From a virus: 27,627 nt of DNA. Location of the stretch: positions 1-27,627 of the IMG/VR virus record IMGVR_UViG_3300037840_000473. The stretch is one strand, 5' to 3'. Under the pieces are notes generated by a model, which saw only the letters and a program-made list of their open reading frames with translations, was not told where the DNA came from and searched no databases. This document shows positions 19,697 through 27,627 of this stretch, in pieces; the stretch's first letter is position 1, and every line of letters begins with the position of its first letter. Made by a program: the position numbers and the translations under genes.

Positions 19697-21576
19697 AAAC
19701 AGCCTTTTACCAATTTTTGGATTGCTGCTATATTTTTTCTAAGGATGGTTCGGGACGGATTTGCCTTGGCGAGAATCTTTATGATGGCCAGCGCCGGGCT
19801 ATTACTGAAATTTTTGACGCGCTAGAAAATGACATTCATGACATCTACTGTCTTAAAAGTCGTCAGCTTGGCATCAGCACAATCATCCGCGCGCTTTGTA
19901 TTTTCTTGATTGCTATTCATCCTGGTTTGAAGGGCGCTATCGTCTTCGATTCGGCTGAAAACAAAAATGAGTCTCGCGCTGAAATCGAAGTGATGATTAA
20001 CGAATTGCCCAAGAGCTTGAAGTTTCCCGCAATCAAACAAAATAATCGTGGCGGTTTGACTCTTAGCAACGATTCCAAAGTTTTGTTTATGTCGGCGGGC
20101 GTGAAGAAAACTAAAACCAGCGGCACGCTTGGTCGTTCGGTTGGCTTGGCTCTCGCGCATTGCAGCGAGTTGTGCTCTTGGGATAACGATGACGGTCTAG
20201 AAGCGTTTCGTAATTCACTATCTGATGTGAATCCAGACCGGCTTTACATTTATGAGTCCACGGCGCGTGGCGCTAACAAATGGAAGTCTATGTGGGTCAA
20301 CGCCCGCAAAGATGATCTGCATTGCAAATGCATATTTTTGGGTTGGTGGTCCAAAGAATCGCAGATGATTCCCGAGGACCACCGCGACTTCAAGGTGTAC
20401 GGCTCCTATCCGCCATCCGAGAAGGAAGCGGCCAAGATCAAAAAAGTCAAGGAGATGTACGGCCACGACATCACGCCGTCTCAGCTCGCGTGGATCCGGC
20501 GTCGGATGGACCCCACCGCTCAAGCGGAAGGCGATGCCAATCCTGAGTTTGAGGGCGATCCGTTCCGCATACAGGAGCAACCCTGGGATGAAGATGAAGC
20601 CTGGCAGGTCACTGGCTCAGTATTTTTTCCACCAGAAAAGCTGACTGAGCAGTACGCCTCGAACATCAGCGACAATTTTAAGACTTATATGTACATCGTG
20701 CTTGACGAATTTGCTTACACGCAAGTTCTCAAAGCGCCCAACGCGAAGATGGTCGAACTCAAAGTCTGGGAGCCACCGGCCAATGGCGCGTCCTACGTGC
20801 TTAGTTGCGACCCCGCCTTTGGTACGTCGGAGTCCAACGCGCGCTCATGCATCGAGGTGTGTCGCTGCTACGCCGATGGCCTCGATCAAGTGGCTGAATA
20901 CGCATGGCCGCTCATTTCAGCGGAGCACCTTGCTTGGGTAATAGCTTCGCTGTTGGGTTGGTATGGCGGCGTCGATTCTGAGATACGCTACGCGCTCGAA
21001 TTGAACGGCCCTGGTATGGCGGTTTTTACCGCGCTCAAGAGCCTGAAATTCCAGTTGGAGAACGGCTACCAGCCCAAGGAAATCAGGGAAAAGGGGCTGC
21101 AAGACGTGTTTCGCAACGTCAAGACCTACGTTTATAACCGCGCCGACTCGATGGGCTCGGGCTTCAATTATCATATCAAGACCACCCGGCAGACCAAAAG
21201 CTCGATGCTGGAGCAGTTGCGAAACGTCGTGAACTCCAGTAAATTTCGCATCCGATCGCACGAGCTTGTCGAGGAAATGCGGGTCGTTGAGCGCGACAAG
21301 GACGACGGCGACATTATCGGGGTGCCGAGCGGGAGCCAGGACGATCGGGTGATGGCCTCGGCTTTCGCCGTTCACTGCTGGGAAGAAAAAGTACGACGGA
21401 CGTTGATCAATACCAATCGGACGAGAGACGCGGAAGCGGCGCGGCAGAGGTTGACCTTGACCGATCAGGTGTACCTGTTCCAGCAGAACCAGCTGAGTCA
21501 GTTTTTCAAGGCGAAGCGGATGGAACGATTGGTTACGGCACGCGCTCAAAATTACCGAGGCTGGAGATACCGCTAA
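19660..21576 (+). CDS. terL: Large terminase subunit (638 aa)
   Basis: The frame starts at a GTG at 19660, inside the end of the HNH gene; the next in-frame ATG is much further in. ATPase: DIYCLKSRQLGISTI (Walker A-like, residues 66-74), LFMSAGVKKTKTSGTLGRS, and a Walker B-like stretch at LALAHCSELCSW. Nuclease: LSCDPAFGTSESNA (D384), YALELNGPG and SQDDRVMASA (D561, D562) provide the RNase H-like metal-binding acids. It packages DNA into the prohead through the portal encoded two genes downstream. The first 660 bases are poorer in GC than the rest. No small terminase was recognised next to it. Confidence 0.92.
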   Translation: MAGWSRKKRQAVETAFYQFLDCCYIFSKDGSGRICLGENLYDGQRRAITEIFDALENDIHDIYCLKSRQLGISTIIRALCIFLIAIHPGLKGAIVFDSAENKNESRAEIEVMINELPKSLKFPAIKQNNRGGLTLSNDSKVLFMSAGVKKTKTSGTLGRSVGLALAHCSELCSWDNDDGLEAFRNSLSDVNPDRLYIYESTARGANKWKSMWVNARKDDLHCKCIFLGWWSKESQMIPEDHRDFKVYGSYPPSEKEAAKIKKVKEMYGHDITPSQLAWIRRRMDPTAQAEGDANPEFEGDPFRIQEQPWDEDEAWQVTGSVFFPPEKLTEQYASNISDNFKTYMYIVLDEFAYTQVLKAPNAKMVELKVWEPPANGASYVLSCDPAFGTSESNARSCIEVCRCYADGLDQVAEYAWPLISAEHLAWVIASLLGWYGGVDSEIRYALELNGPGMAVFTALKSLKFQLENGYQPKEIREKGLQDVFRNVKTYVYNRADSMGSGFNYHIKTTRQTKSSMLEQLRNVVNSSKFRIRSHELVEEMRVVERDKDDGDIIGVPSGSQDDRVMASAFAVHCWEEKVRRTLINTNRTRDAEAARQRLTLTDQVYLFQQNQLSQFFKAKRMERLVTARAQNYRGWRYR

Positions 21577-22188
21577 ATGGCTCGCTTCCAAATTCGTTGC
21601 CCCGGTTGCCGCAAAGCCTTCCCTTGGGACCCGGCTATCGACCTGCCCGAGCGCTGCCCGCTCAAGGGCTGCGGCTATGTTTCGAAGAAGCGCGAGCCGG
21701 AAGTGGATGAGGATGGTGTTTTAGTTATCGCCGCGCCGTTCTTGCGCAGCTCGACGATGAAGGCCAACGACGATTGTTACCGGCAGCTTGAAGATTCATC
21801 GCGAGTCAGAGCGCAGATGGCCGCGGAGATGGCGGGCGTACCGGAGTCGGAGATGTCACATCTTAAGGTGACGAATATTCGTGACACGCGGGCGGGTGAA
21901 GTGGCTGCAATGCCGATCGTGAACGATGTGACCCGTCAGATGGATTTCTTGAAACAGCGTGGTGGCAATGTCGGCTTTGGTGCCGATGCTACCCAGTTTG
22001 GCCCAAACATCATGACGGGCGGAATCGAATTGAACGGCCGCCCGCTGGTCAACGGCTTGGAGCCCAGTGCTGGTGCGCGGATGCGCAAGGTGCTCCACCA
22101 GCATCACGAGACGCTGAGCCACGGCTCGGCGACGAGCGACATGCCTGCGCTGGAGACTCAACAGCCGGGTTATAGGAGCCGCGCTTGA
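21577..22188 (+). CDS. Zinc-ribbon phage protein between terminase and portal (203 aa)
   Basis: ATG at 21577, directly after the terminase stop, with GGAGA upstream. The N-terminus has CPGC (C8, C11) and CPLKGC (C27, C32) forming a likely zinc ribbon. The remainder is soluble and partly disordered, with a charged helix (RVRAQMAAEMAGVPESEM) and a low-complexity end. The position suggests a head-assembly or packaging accessory protein. Function unknown. Confidence 0.75.
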   Translation: MARFQIRCPGCRKAFPWDPAIDLPERCPLKGCGYVSKKREPEVDEDGVLVIAAPFLRSSTMKANDDCYRQLEDSSRVRAQMAAEMAGVPESEMSHLKVTNIRDTRAGEVAAMPIVNDVTRQMDFLKQRGGNVGFGADATQFGPNIMTGGIELNGRPLVNGLEPSAGARMRKVLHQHHETLSHGSATSDMPALETQQPGYRSRA

Positions 22189-23939
22189 TACTCCCTGGAG
22201 GGATTCCGAGCGACCACGCCAAGCTCATCACGCAAGTCAATGAGTGGATCGAGATTTGCCGCGTCAGCGTCGGTATGCGCAAGTCGTACTACCGCCTGCT
22301 CAACGCCATCACCGAGACTGGCAAGTATGACGGCACCAAGGCGCTGGTGAACATGATGGCGCCGAGCCTCAAGCGCACGGCGGCACACCTTTTCAGTCCG
22401 GTTGAGTTGAAGTTCGCCATGAGCTTCGACCATCCCCAACCTGATCCGACCTATTCCCGCGGCCAACAGGTGGCAAAGCAGCTCACCTTGAACTGGGAGC
22501 GCAATGGCACCGGCAACACGTTTGGGCGCGGCACTTACGAAGCCTTGAAATATGGCGCCGCCTTCCTCAAGCAGTGGACTGAGCGCGATTCCGAGGACCA
22601 TCTGGTTCTCAAGGACCGGTTGGTGATGCCGTGGAACCTTGGCGTCTACCGCGAGGATCGTGGGCTCGACGAGCAGCCGATCATTTGCGAGACGACCACG
22701 CTCACCATGCCGGAGGTGTGGCAGAAAATATGGAAGTTTCCGAACGCGACGGAGCTTTTTAATCGGGTCAAGTCGCACACGGCTCGCGGCGATGCCGGCT
22801 CGGAGCCGAACAGCTTCTTTCATCAGGTGCTGTCCACCTCGCAACTGAATACCGGCGTGCAAGGCATGGTGAGTCCGGTGCCTGGTGGTATCGTCCAGCT
22901 CAACAGCGACCCGAATTATGCGCTGATGGGGCCGACGATCGCTGCCGAAGTGGTGGAATTTCACGAGTTGTGGGTGCAGGATGAGCACGACTACACCACC
23001 ATCCAGATGATCATGCCGGACATCCTCGTCACACCGCTGTTCTCGCGGATCGAGAAGCGCGATGTGATGATGAAAAAGCAGAATGCGCTTGCCGCCGGCA
23101 GCCGTTTGCAGCCCTATCGCATCATCCAGCCCAACGAGACGACCGATTGGATATGGGGCAGGTCGGAATTGGTCGATGTGATCGAGCCGCAGCAACTTTT
23201 GGCGGCGTGGTGCGACGATGCTAAGCGTCTTGTGGGTTTGCAGATCGACAAATTCCTTGGGTTTATTGGTGAAAACGGTATGACTGACGAGCTTTATGCG
23301 CAGGCGCGCATGGCCGGGTTTGCCAATCTAGGACCAAACTCAAAAATCGAGGATTTGACGCCAAAATTCCCTGAGCAACTGCTTCCAATGGTCAAGTGGC
23401 TCATGGAGCAGATCAACGTGATTCTCGGTTTCCCGCCGATCATGCAAGGTCAAGGCGAACCAGGTGTGCGCGCGGGTTCGCACGCCAACACTTTGATGAA
23501 AACCGCCTCGCCGGACTTGCGGGATCGGTCTTTGCTGGTCGAACAGCAGTGCGCGGCTGCCGCCGACCTCACTTTGACCTTGATGGAGTTGAAGGACGAC
23601 CGTTTTTATTGGACCAAGGCCGATAACGTAATCAAGGACATCGAAGAAACCAAGTTTTTGCTGTCAGACCTGCCGGATGACTGGCGCGTCACCGTCGATA
23701 GCCACTCGTCGTCGCCGATCTTTGCCGACGAGAACGCTCAACTGGTGCTCGCGCTTAACGGACGAGGCATTGTCGATGGAGAGTACGTCATCAACAACAC
23801 GGATGCTCCCAATAAAGAGACCGCTATACAGGCGTTCCGAAAGAAACAGGAAAAAGAAGCTGAGATGTTTCAGATGTTGCTTAAGGTTGACCCGGAAGCG
23901 GCGATCAAGACCCTAAAGGGCGGTGGTCACCACAAGTGA
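22185..23939 (+). CDS. Portal protein (584 aa)
   Basis: Starts at TTG 22185, which overlaps the previous TGA (TTGA) and lies after TAGGAG; the next ATG would remove 30 residues. Size, order after the terminase, and long helical segments (LPMVKWLMEQINVILGFPPIMQGQGEPGVRAGSHAN and the preceding AWCDDAKRLVGLQIDKFLGF) agree with phage portal proteins; the PPIMQGQGEPGVR region resembles the stem/tunnel segment. It forms the dodecameric ring through which DNA enters. The C-terminus ends in GGGHHK. The assignment rests on context and pattern rather than a sharp motif. Confidence 0.82.
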   Translation: MILPGGIPSDHAKLITQVNEWIEICRVSVGMRKSYYRLLNAITETGKYDGTKALVNMMAPSLKRTAAHLFSPVELKFAMSFDHPQPDPTYSRGQQVAKQLTLNWERNGTGNTFGRGTYEALKYGAAFLKQWTERDSEDHLVLKDRLVMPWNLGVYREDRGLDEQPIICETTTLTMPEVWQKIWKFPNATELFNRVKSHTARGDAGSEPNSFFHQVLSTSQLNTGVQGMVSPVPGGIVQLNSDPNYALMGPTIAAEVVEFHELWVQDEHDYTTIQMIMPDILVTPLFSRIEKRDVMMKKQNALAAGSRLQPYRIIQPNETTDWIWGRSELVDVIEPQQLLAAWCDDAKRLVGLQIDKFLGFIGENGMTDELYAQARMAGFANLGPNSKIEDLTPKFPEQLLPMVKWLMEQINVILGFPPIMQGQGEPGVRAGSHANTLMKTASPDLRDRSLLVEQQCAAAADLTLTLMELKDDRFYWTKADNVIKDIEETKFLLSDLPDDWRVTVDSHSSSPIFADENAQLVLALNGRGIVDGEYVINNTDAPNKETAIQAFRKKQEKEAEMFQMLLKVDPEAAIKTLKGGGHHK

Positions 23940-24290
23940 TTATTGCGCCGGGATGATTCCATTGCCAGGGAACGGTGTGTGGACTGCCGGCCCGCGTTGA
24001 GCAGCACGCAGTTGAGGATCGCTTTGAGCGCGCTGCTGTGCAGCCGCTTGTAATCGCCATTGATGCAGTTGTAGCTCCACCTGGGCCAATTTGGCGTGAT
24101 CCATATCCTCGATGATGATGCCATGAATCGACGTGGCCTTGATCTCGGCGTGTTGCCCGAAATCGTCATCGATGGTCAGGTCCTGGGTGGGATGATCGGT
24201 TTTGAAATTCTTGTGGGCTTCCGCTTTTCCTTTGGTCTTGAACATGAAGCCGAGCGCGGTGGGGCCGAAGACGACGGTAACTCTGTGCAT
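23940..24290 (-). CDS. Small protein on the opposite strand (116 aa)
   Basis: ATG at 24290 after AGAGG. Begins MHRVTVVFGPTALGFMFKTKGKAEAHKNF, contains a beta-type first half (TIDDDFGQHAEIKATSIHGIIIEDM) and a glutamine-rich helical second half (LAQVELQLHQWRLQAAAQQRAQ). The stop abuts the portal stop exactly. It pairs with the HTH gene just upstream in a leftward two-gene island. Function unknown. Confidence 0.65.
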   Translation of the reverse strand: MHRVTVVFGPTALGFMFKTKGKAEAHKNFKTDHPTQDLTIDDDFGQHAEIKATSIHGIIIEDMDHAKLAQVELQLHQWRLQAAAQQRAQSDPQLRAAQRGPAVHTPFPGNGIIPAQ

Positions 24291-24298
24291 GTAATCCT

Positions 24299-24502
24299 CT
24301 AGCGGTTGTCGGTTGTCTCGCACCAGTCCTCGAACTTCTGGCGCGGTATCAGGATTTTTTTGCCGATACGTTTGATTGGGAAGCAGCCAACTTTATTTTC
24401 TCGCGCCCATTTCCAGAGTGTCCATGGACCGATGCTGAGTTCGTGCGCGGCTTCTTTGACGGTGATGAATCGACTTTTCTTTTTTGATTCGCCCGCCGGC
24501 AT
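24299..24502 (-). CDS. Excisionase-like MerR-type HTH protein (67 aa)
   Basis: ATG at 24502 after GGAAGGA. FITVKEAAHELSIGPWTLWKWARENKVG and IGKKILIPRQKFEDW match the HTH_17 / excisionase group of small winged-helix proteins that bind DNA and often act as recombination directionality factors or regulators. Here it may control its own island or work with the serine recombinase; both are inference. Between portal and scaffold genes it is out of the usual order. Confidence 0.78.
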   Translation of the reverse strand: MPAGESKKKSRFITVKEAAHELSIGPWTLWKWARENKVGCFPIKRIGKKILIPRQKFEDWCETTDNR

Positions 24503-24542
24503 GGCAATCCTTCCAGGTAGCCCGCACCAATTTGCTGTAACC

Positions 24543-24570
24543 AAAATACACTATAGTTCAGAGAAGTAAA
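24543..24570 (-). promoter_or_regulatory. Possible leftward promoter of the HTH island
   Basis: Minus-strand TTTACT (24570-24565), 16-bp spacer, TATTTT (24548-24543). The spacer contains the palindrome ACTATAGT. The same stretch is AT-rich compared with its surroundings. Confidence 0.4.
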
Positions 24571-24662
24571 CTGGGTTTTTCATGCTCTGTCGGAGGATAG
24601 TGCGGCAGTCGGTGCCTAATGGTGGGCCTGACGCGACGCAACCTCGCAACAGGGAGAACGCA

Positions 24663-24707
24663 ATGTTCACTCGCAGCAAGCGCAAGCATCGCAAGGGCCG
24701 CAAGTAA
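24663..24707 (+). CDS. 14-residue very basic peptide
   Basis: ATG at 24663 with GGGAG ten bases upstream; stop TAA at 24705-24707, five bases before the next ATG. The peptide MFTRSKRKHRKGRK has nine basic residues. The clean ribosome site and tight spacing suggest translation, as a leader coupling the next gene or as a small nucleic-acid-binding peptide. Confidence 0.45.
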   Translation: MFTRSKRKHRKGRK

Positions 24708-24711
24708 GCCC

Positions 24712-25104
24712 ATGCCTGATGGCACCCCCGGCCAAGTTCCTGGCCAACCGCAGCAACCACAAGCCCCATTCGGATCGACACCGGCCGTTTCGCCGTCGCC
24801 GAACCGAGGTCACGAAGCGGCTGGGTTACAAAAGCTGGGGGTTGCACTTCAGAGTCTCACCGATGCGCTGCCCCTGGTCGGCGCCAGCTCCGAACCGGGT
24901 CAGGCCATTCTCGACATGATCAAGAAGCTGGCCAAGTTCGTACCGCCTGGAACGATGACGCCGGCTGCCAATCGCAACCAGCTTGAAGCCACGGCGATGA
25001 AGCAGGGCCAGAACAATCAGCAAATGCAGGCGCTCAAGGCAATGAAAGCCGGTGGCGGTGGCCAACCCGGTGCAGGCGCGCAACCGCAGCCGGCTGCCGC
25101 ATGA
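24712..25104 (+). CDS. Pro/Gln/Gly-rich phage protein (130 aa)
   Basis: ATG at 24712, five bases after the stop of the basic peptide. The ends are low-complexity (VPGQPQQPQAPFGSTP; GGGGQPGAGAQPQPAAA), with a helical middle (ALQSLTDALPLVG, AILDMIKKLAKFVPPG, QALKAMKAGG). Proteins of this kind occur after portals and may be head-assembly accessories. The start lacks a clear ribosome site and probably depends on reinitiation. Confidence 0.7.
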   Translation: MPDGTPGQVPGQPQQPQAPFGSTPAVSPSPNRGHEAAGLQKLGVALQSLTDALPLVGASSEPGQAILDMIKKLAKFVPPGTMTPAANRNQLEATAMKQGQNNQQMQALKAMKAGGGGQPGAGAQPQPAAA

Positions 25105-25283
25105 GCATCTTTAAGACCGAGGTGCCCGAAGGAATTTGCTGCACGATGGATCAAGTCGTGCGGACCAACAATGCCGACAATTTCAGCACCGAGAAACTGC
25201 CGTGGCTGGGCAAGGCCGCGAAGATGGATGTGCAGAATACGCAGCGCGGGGCTGTTCGTCGAAAAGGAGATTCCAATGGTTAA
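25101..25283 (+). CDS. Small protein (60 aa)
   Basis: ATG at 25101 overlaps the previous TGA (ATGA). The product is MSIFKTEVPEGICCTMDQVV...; soluble and basic at its C-terminus. It overlaps the next gene by eight bases. No family recognised. Confidence 0.55.
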   Translation: MSIFKTEVPEGICCTMDQVVRTNNADNFSTEKLPWLGKAAKMDVQNTQRGAVRRKGDSNG

Positions 25284-25461
25284 CATTTTCCAGAATCCGG
25301 CCAAGACGGTTCCGATGAAAGCCGACGACCAGACCATTCGCGTCGATCTCGACGTGAACGAGATCGGCGGTCGAAAAAGCCATCTGCCGGCTGCGGATAA
25401 ATCGTCCGCGTTGCCTATCAGCCACGTTCCGAATGCTGGCTCCAGCATCGGTGGGAAGTAA
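25276..25461 (+). CDS. Small head-region protein (61 aa)
   Basis: ATG at 25276 preceded by AAAAGGAGA, the best ribosome site of this area. Begins MVNIFQNPAKTVPMKADDQT and contains RVDLDVNEIGGRKSHLPAADKS. It lies between the portal-side genes and the scaffold candidate. Function unknown. Confidence 0.65.
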   Translation: MVNIFQNPAKTVPMKADDQTIRVDLDVNEIGGRKSHLPAADKSSALPISHVPNAGSSIGGK

Positions 25462-25464
25462 CCC

Positions 25465-26061
25465 ATGGCCAAGATGATCGAGGTCGATGAGACCGAGTTT
25501 GCCAACGGTCAGGAAACCATCAAGGCCGTTCGGGAGATGTTGGCCCATCCCGACGCGGCATTGCTCGTCGAGCGAGCGCGCAAGCTGGTGAAACCGGACG
25601 TGCCGACCCCGCGGCTTGACGCCCACAAGCAGGCGAACGAGCCGATCGAGAAGCTGCACACCGAGATCGCTGACCTGAAGAAGTCGCTCGCCGACAAGGA
25701 AGCCGAGAACGAGAAGAACGCCAAGCTGTCCGCACTCGCCAAGCGGGTCGAGGACGGCAACAGCGCGTTGCTTCGCGAAGGCTGGACCAAGGATGGCCTT
25801 AAGGCGCTCGACGAATTCCGCGAGAAGGAAGGCATTCTCGACCCGATTCATGCCGCTGCCGTGTACGAGAAATTGCACGGTTCGCAGGTCGCGCCGGCTA
25901 CGCCTTCCAGCCACATCGGCGGCTGGGACTTCACCAATCCTTCGACGCAGGATGAGGACTACACCAAGAAGCTCTTGGAGACCAAGGGCGAGAGCGAATC
26001 GCTTGTCATGCAACAGGCGATGAAATCGCTGAACGAGTTTCGCGGGACGAATCGTCGGTAA
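25465..26061 (+). CDS. Scaffold-like coiled-coil protein (198 aa)
   Basis: ATG at 25465, four bases after the previous stop. Residues about 65-105 are a long charged coiled coil (HTEIADLKKSLADKEAENEKNAKLSALAKRVEDG); the rest is helical and acidic, as in many phage scaffolding proteins. It ends in basic GTNRR, the type of tail that contacts the capsid protein. The position before the capsid gene supports the call. Its last 56 bases are overlapped by the opposing HNH gene. Confidence 0.7.
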   Translation: MAKMIEVDETEFANGQETIKAVREMLAHPDAALLVERARKLVKPDVPTPRLDAHKQANEPIEKLHTEIADLKKSLADKEAENEKNAKLSALAKRVEDGNSALLREGWTKDGLKALDEFREKEGILDPIHAAAVYEKLHGSQVAPATPSSHIGGWDFTNPSTQDEDYTKKLLETKGESESLVMQQAMKSLNEFRGTNRR

Positions 26062-26812
26062 CATGAGCGATCGGCTGCAAAACGTAACCGGCTGCCCGAG
26101 CGAATTCGGGATACAGTCGCATCATCTCGATGGCGAATTGTATTTTGTTGGCGACGCGCTGGCCGGGACCGTGCCTGCTCGAAAAGAGTTCGAGGTTGGT
26201 GAGATCGTTGTTCGCGCGGTTTCCGTCTCGGTGATGAACTGTTTCGTCTTTGTGCAGCGTGCGACCCAGATGTTGCTGCATTATATACCGATGTTCCATG
26301 ATGGCGTGGCGCTTGCCAGTAACGAGCGACGGTACAGCAATCCAGACGTAACCGTGCCGTTTTACGTGTCGCCCAACTTCGCCACGCTCAAATTTGGCCA
26401 ACGCGCGTTTTTTGAACGCGTCGTGTTTGCATTTTGGACTGCAATACTTTTGCTGCTCGTAAAGGCGGCCTCCGGGCTTGCGAGTTTTGTTAGCTATGTT
26501 TCCACAACCCTCGCAAATAAAAGTGCTGTTTGCTTCTGTGTCTTTACGGCGTTTTTCGTAAGCGCATTTGCGCGAGCAGTACAACGGGTCGTGTTCGTGT
26601 TTCTTGCGGTATTCGGCCAAGTACGACTGCATCATGCCAAAGGCATTACCGCAATTGTTACAGGTGAATCTAACTACTTGACGCCCCGGTGCGGGAATCG
26701 ATTTTCCGAAGCGGAACGCGCTTCGGCAGCCCAGACTGCAAAAGCGTTTGTTATCGCTCGGATAGCTAAAGAACGGCTCTCCGCATTTCTCACAAGCTTT
26801 CTCGATTGGCAT
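26006..26812 (-). CDS. Zinc-finger HNH endonuclease on the opposite strand (268 aa)
   Basis: ATG at 26812 after AGAGG; the frame is open further upstream over the capsid gene but without family sequence. Three Cys-rich modules come first (CEKC...FCSLGC at residues 7-29, CNNCG...YCSRKC, CEGCG...YCSPKC). The HNH_3-type core follows: HGYVWIAVP, MEHRYIMQQHLGR and VHHRDGNRANNDLTNLEL. It should nick or cut DNA and behaves like a free-standing homing endonuclease. It separates the scaffold gene from the capsid gene by 826 bases, and its C-terminal codons run into the scaffold gene on the other strand. Confidence 0.85.
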   Translation of the reverse strand: MPIEKACEKCGEPFFSYPSDNKRFCSLGCRSAFRFGKSIPAPGRQVVRFTCNNCGNAFGMMQSYLAEYRKKHEHDPLYCSRKCAYEKRRKDTEANSTFICEGCGNIANKTRKPGGRLYEQQKYCSPKCKHDAFKKRALAKFERGEVGRHVKRHGYVWIAVPSLVTGKRHAIMEHRYIMQQHLGRTLHKDETVHHRDGNRANNDLTNLELFSSRHGPGQRVANKIQFAIEMMRLYPEFARAAGYVLQPIAHVTDDSSRETRSAISSPVA

Positions 26813-26887
26813 GGCAAGACCTCTGTGTTTGGCGACCGGAGTATCTTGGCCATGTCTTTCGGGATTGTCAAGTAAAGGAGTACGAAA

Positions 26888-27627
26888 GTGCCGCTTCCAG
26901 GAATTGGAGTTGCCCCGGCTGCTGGGGGACTTTACACAGAGTTGGCCTCGACCACAAGGCGCGCTTTTGTCCCACGTCTCTTTGTACAAATCTATTTTGG
27001 AAGCCCTACGCTTTTCTACATGATGGGCAACGCGCAGAAGGCAGCGGGCGGTCTGAATCAGATCACCGTTCCAATGCAAGCTCAGTCGATGGTTCAAGGT
27101 CAGTTCACCGGCTACGGCGGCGGCTTCAATTCGCCGCAGATCATCCCGGCGATTCAGAACGGCCAATGGAATCTGGCGTACTGGGTCGTGCCGGTCCCGC
27201 TGCCTTTCGGCGAAACGATCATCCAGGCAACCGATCGCGAGATCAGCCTGCTCAAAGCCCGCATGAACGACGTTGCGGCGGTGACCAAGCAGAATTTCGC
27301 CAACCTGCTGTTCACCAACAACACCGCGAACTCGCTCTACCCGAACAGCTTCTACGATGCGTTCGATGACGGCACGAACGTTCCGAATTACGGCGGTATT
27401 AATCGCAACGCGCAGGGCAACTCGGCTTTCAAGGGCCAGTACATCAACACCAACAACGCCGCGCTGTTCTCGTTCTCGTCGGGCTTCACCCGCCAGAACA
27501 TGGCAACGATGCTGTCCTACATCACCAATCAGGCCGGCGGCGAAGCGCCGACTTTCGTGGTCATGTCGCCCGGCGATTACGCGACGCTGAACCTGTCGTT
27601 CATCGGAACGGAAAACACGTACATCGT
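26888..27627 (+). CDS. Major capsid protein (3' end cut by window edge)
   Basis: GTG at 26888 with AAAGGAG upstream; the frame is open to the window edge, giving 246 residues. Starts MPLPGIGVAPAAGGLYTELA, then FVQIYFGSPTLFYMMGNA, QITVPMQAQSMVQGQFTGYGG, WVVPVPLPFGETI, RMNDVAAVTKQNFANLLFTNN and FVVMSPGDYATL. These are the sorts of segments seen in HK97-fold capsid proteins: an N-terminal arm, a long spine helix with the E-loop side, and a beta-rich P-domain. The location after the scaffold supports it. I cannot place it in a named subfamily. Confidence 0.8.
   Translation, partial: MPLPGIGVAPAAGGLYTELASTTRRAFVPRLFVQIYFGSPTLFYMMGNAQKAAGGLNQITVPMQAQSMVQGQFTGYGGGFNSPQIIPAIQNGQWNLAYWVVPVPLPFGETIIQATDREISLLKARMNDVAAVTKQNFANLLFTNNTANSLYPNSFYDAFDDGTNVPNYGGINRNAQGNSAFKGQYINTNNAALFSFSSGFTRQNMATMLSYITNQAGGEAPTFVVMSPGDYATLNLSFIGTENTYI

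Noticed and set aside
26063-26875. Long rightward open frame of 270 codons
   Set aside because: It is the antisense of the HNH endonuclease gene, whose Cys modules and HNH core are unmistakable; the rightward translation has no family sequence.

Overview
The window looks like part of a tailed double-stranded DNA phage genome (Caudoviricetes), about 60% GC, with genes packed end to end and mostly joined by 4-base stop/start overlaps. The phage call rests on a family A DNA polymerase, a primase-helicase fusion, a large terminase, a portal, a coiled-coil scaffold candidate and a major capsid protein, with no recognisable host genes. GC content and gene types (KTSC, FkbM, DUF3310, STELLO-like transferase) would suit a phage of an alphaproteobacterium or similar GC-rich host, but this is only inference. 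Two real genes run off the ends: the polymerase (left edge, minus strand) and the major capsid protein (right edge, plus strand).

Left part (1-9093), replication and early genes. A leftward operon starts at a strong promoter near 2480 with almost no leader: an XRE-type HTH protein, a 53-aa basic protein, two tiny single-span membrane peptides, a zinc-finger winged-helix protein and the family A DNA polymerase. Divergent to it is a 794-aa Prim-Pol/PriCT/SF3 helicase protein. The gap between them holds two leftward terminators and a possible small RNA. Rightward from 5.3 kb are a probable nuclease and four small early genes. Three of the transcription units there use near-identical promoters (TTGAC[A/T], 17-bp spacer ending in TAGAGAG, then TAAA). 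A leftward repressor-like HTH gene (7587-8003) has a structured leader and an operator-like region, followed by three small rightward genes.

Middle (9094-18125). A 459-base non-coding stretch contains a circularly permuted tRNA: the 3' half (anticodon-stem 3' strand, T-arm, acceptor 3' strand) lies immediately upstream of the 5' half (acceptor 5' strand, D-arm, anticodon-stem 5' strand), and both shared stems pair perfectly across the split. After it comes a tightly coupled 15-gene rightward operon: a small-helix protein, a ribbon-helix-helix regulator, two GT-A glycosyltransferase-like proteins, DUF3310, an NAD-dependent sugar epimerase/dehydratase, a serine recombinase, a TPR-glycosyltransferase, an FkbM methyltransferase, KTSC and small proteins. 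It looks like a glycan synthesis/modification cassette acting on the virion, the host surface or the phage DNA; which one cannot be told from sequence.

Right part (18122-27627), packaging and head genes: an HNH endonuclease with a leaderless-type promoter overlapping the start of the large terminase, then a zinc-ribbon protein, the portal (TTG start), small head-region proteins, a scaffold-like protein and the major capsid protein (GTG start). This rightward module is interrupted by three leftward islands: a coiled-coil protein, a pair of small genes including an excisionase-like HTH, and a zinc-finger HNH endonuclease between scaffold and capsid. No small terminase, integrase of tyrosine type, lysis genes or CRISPR array were recognised.
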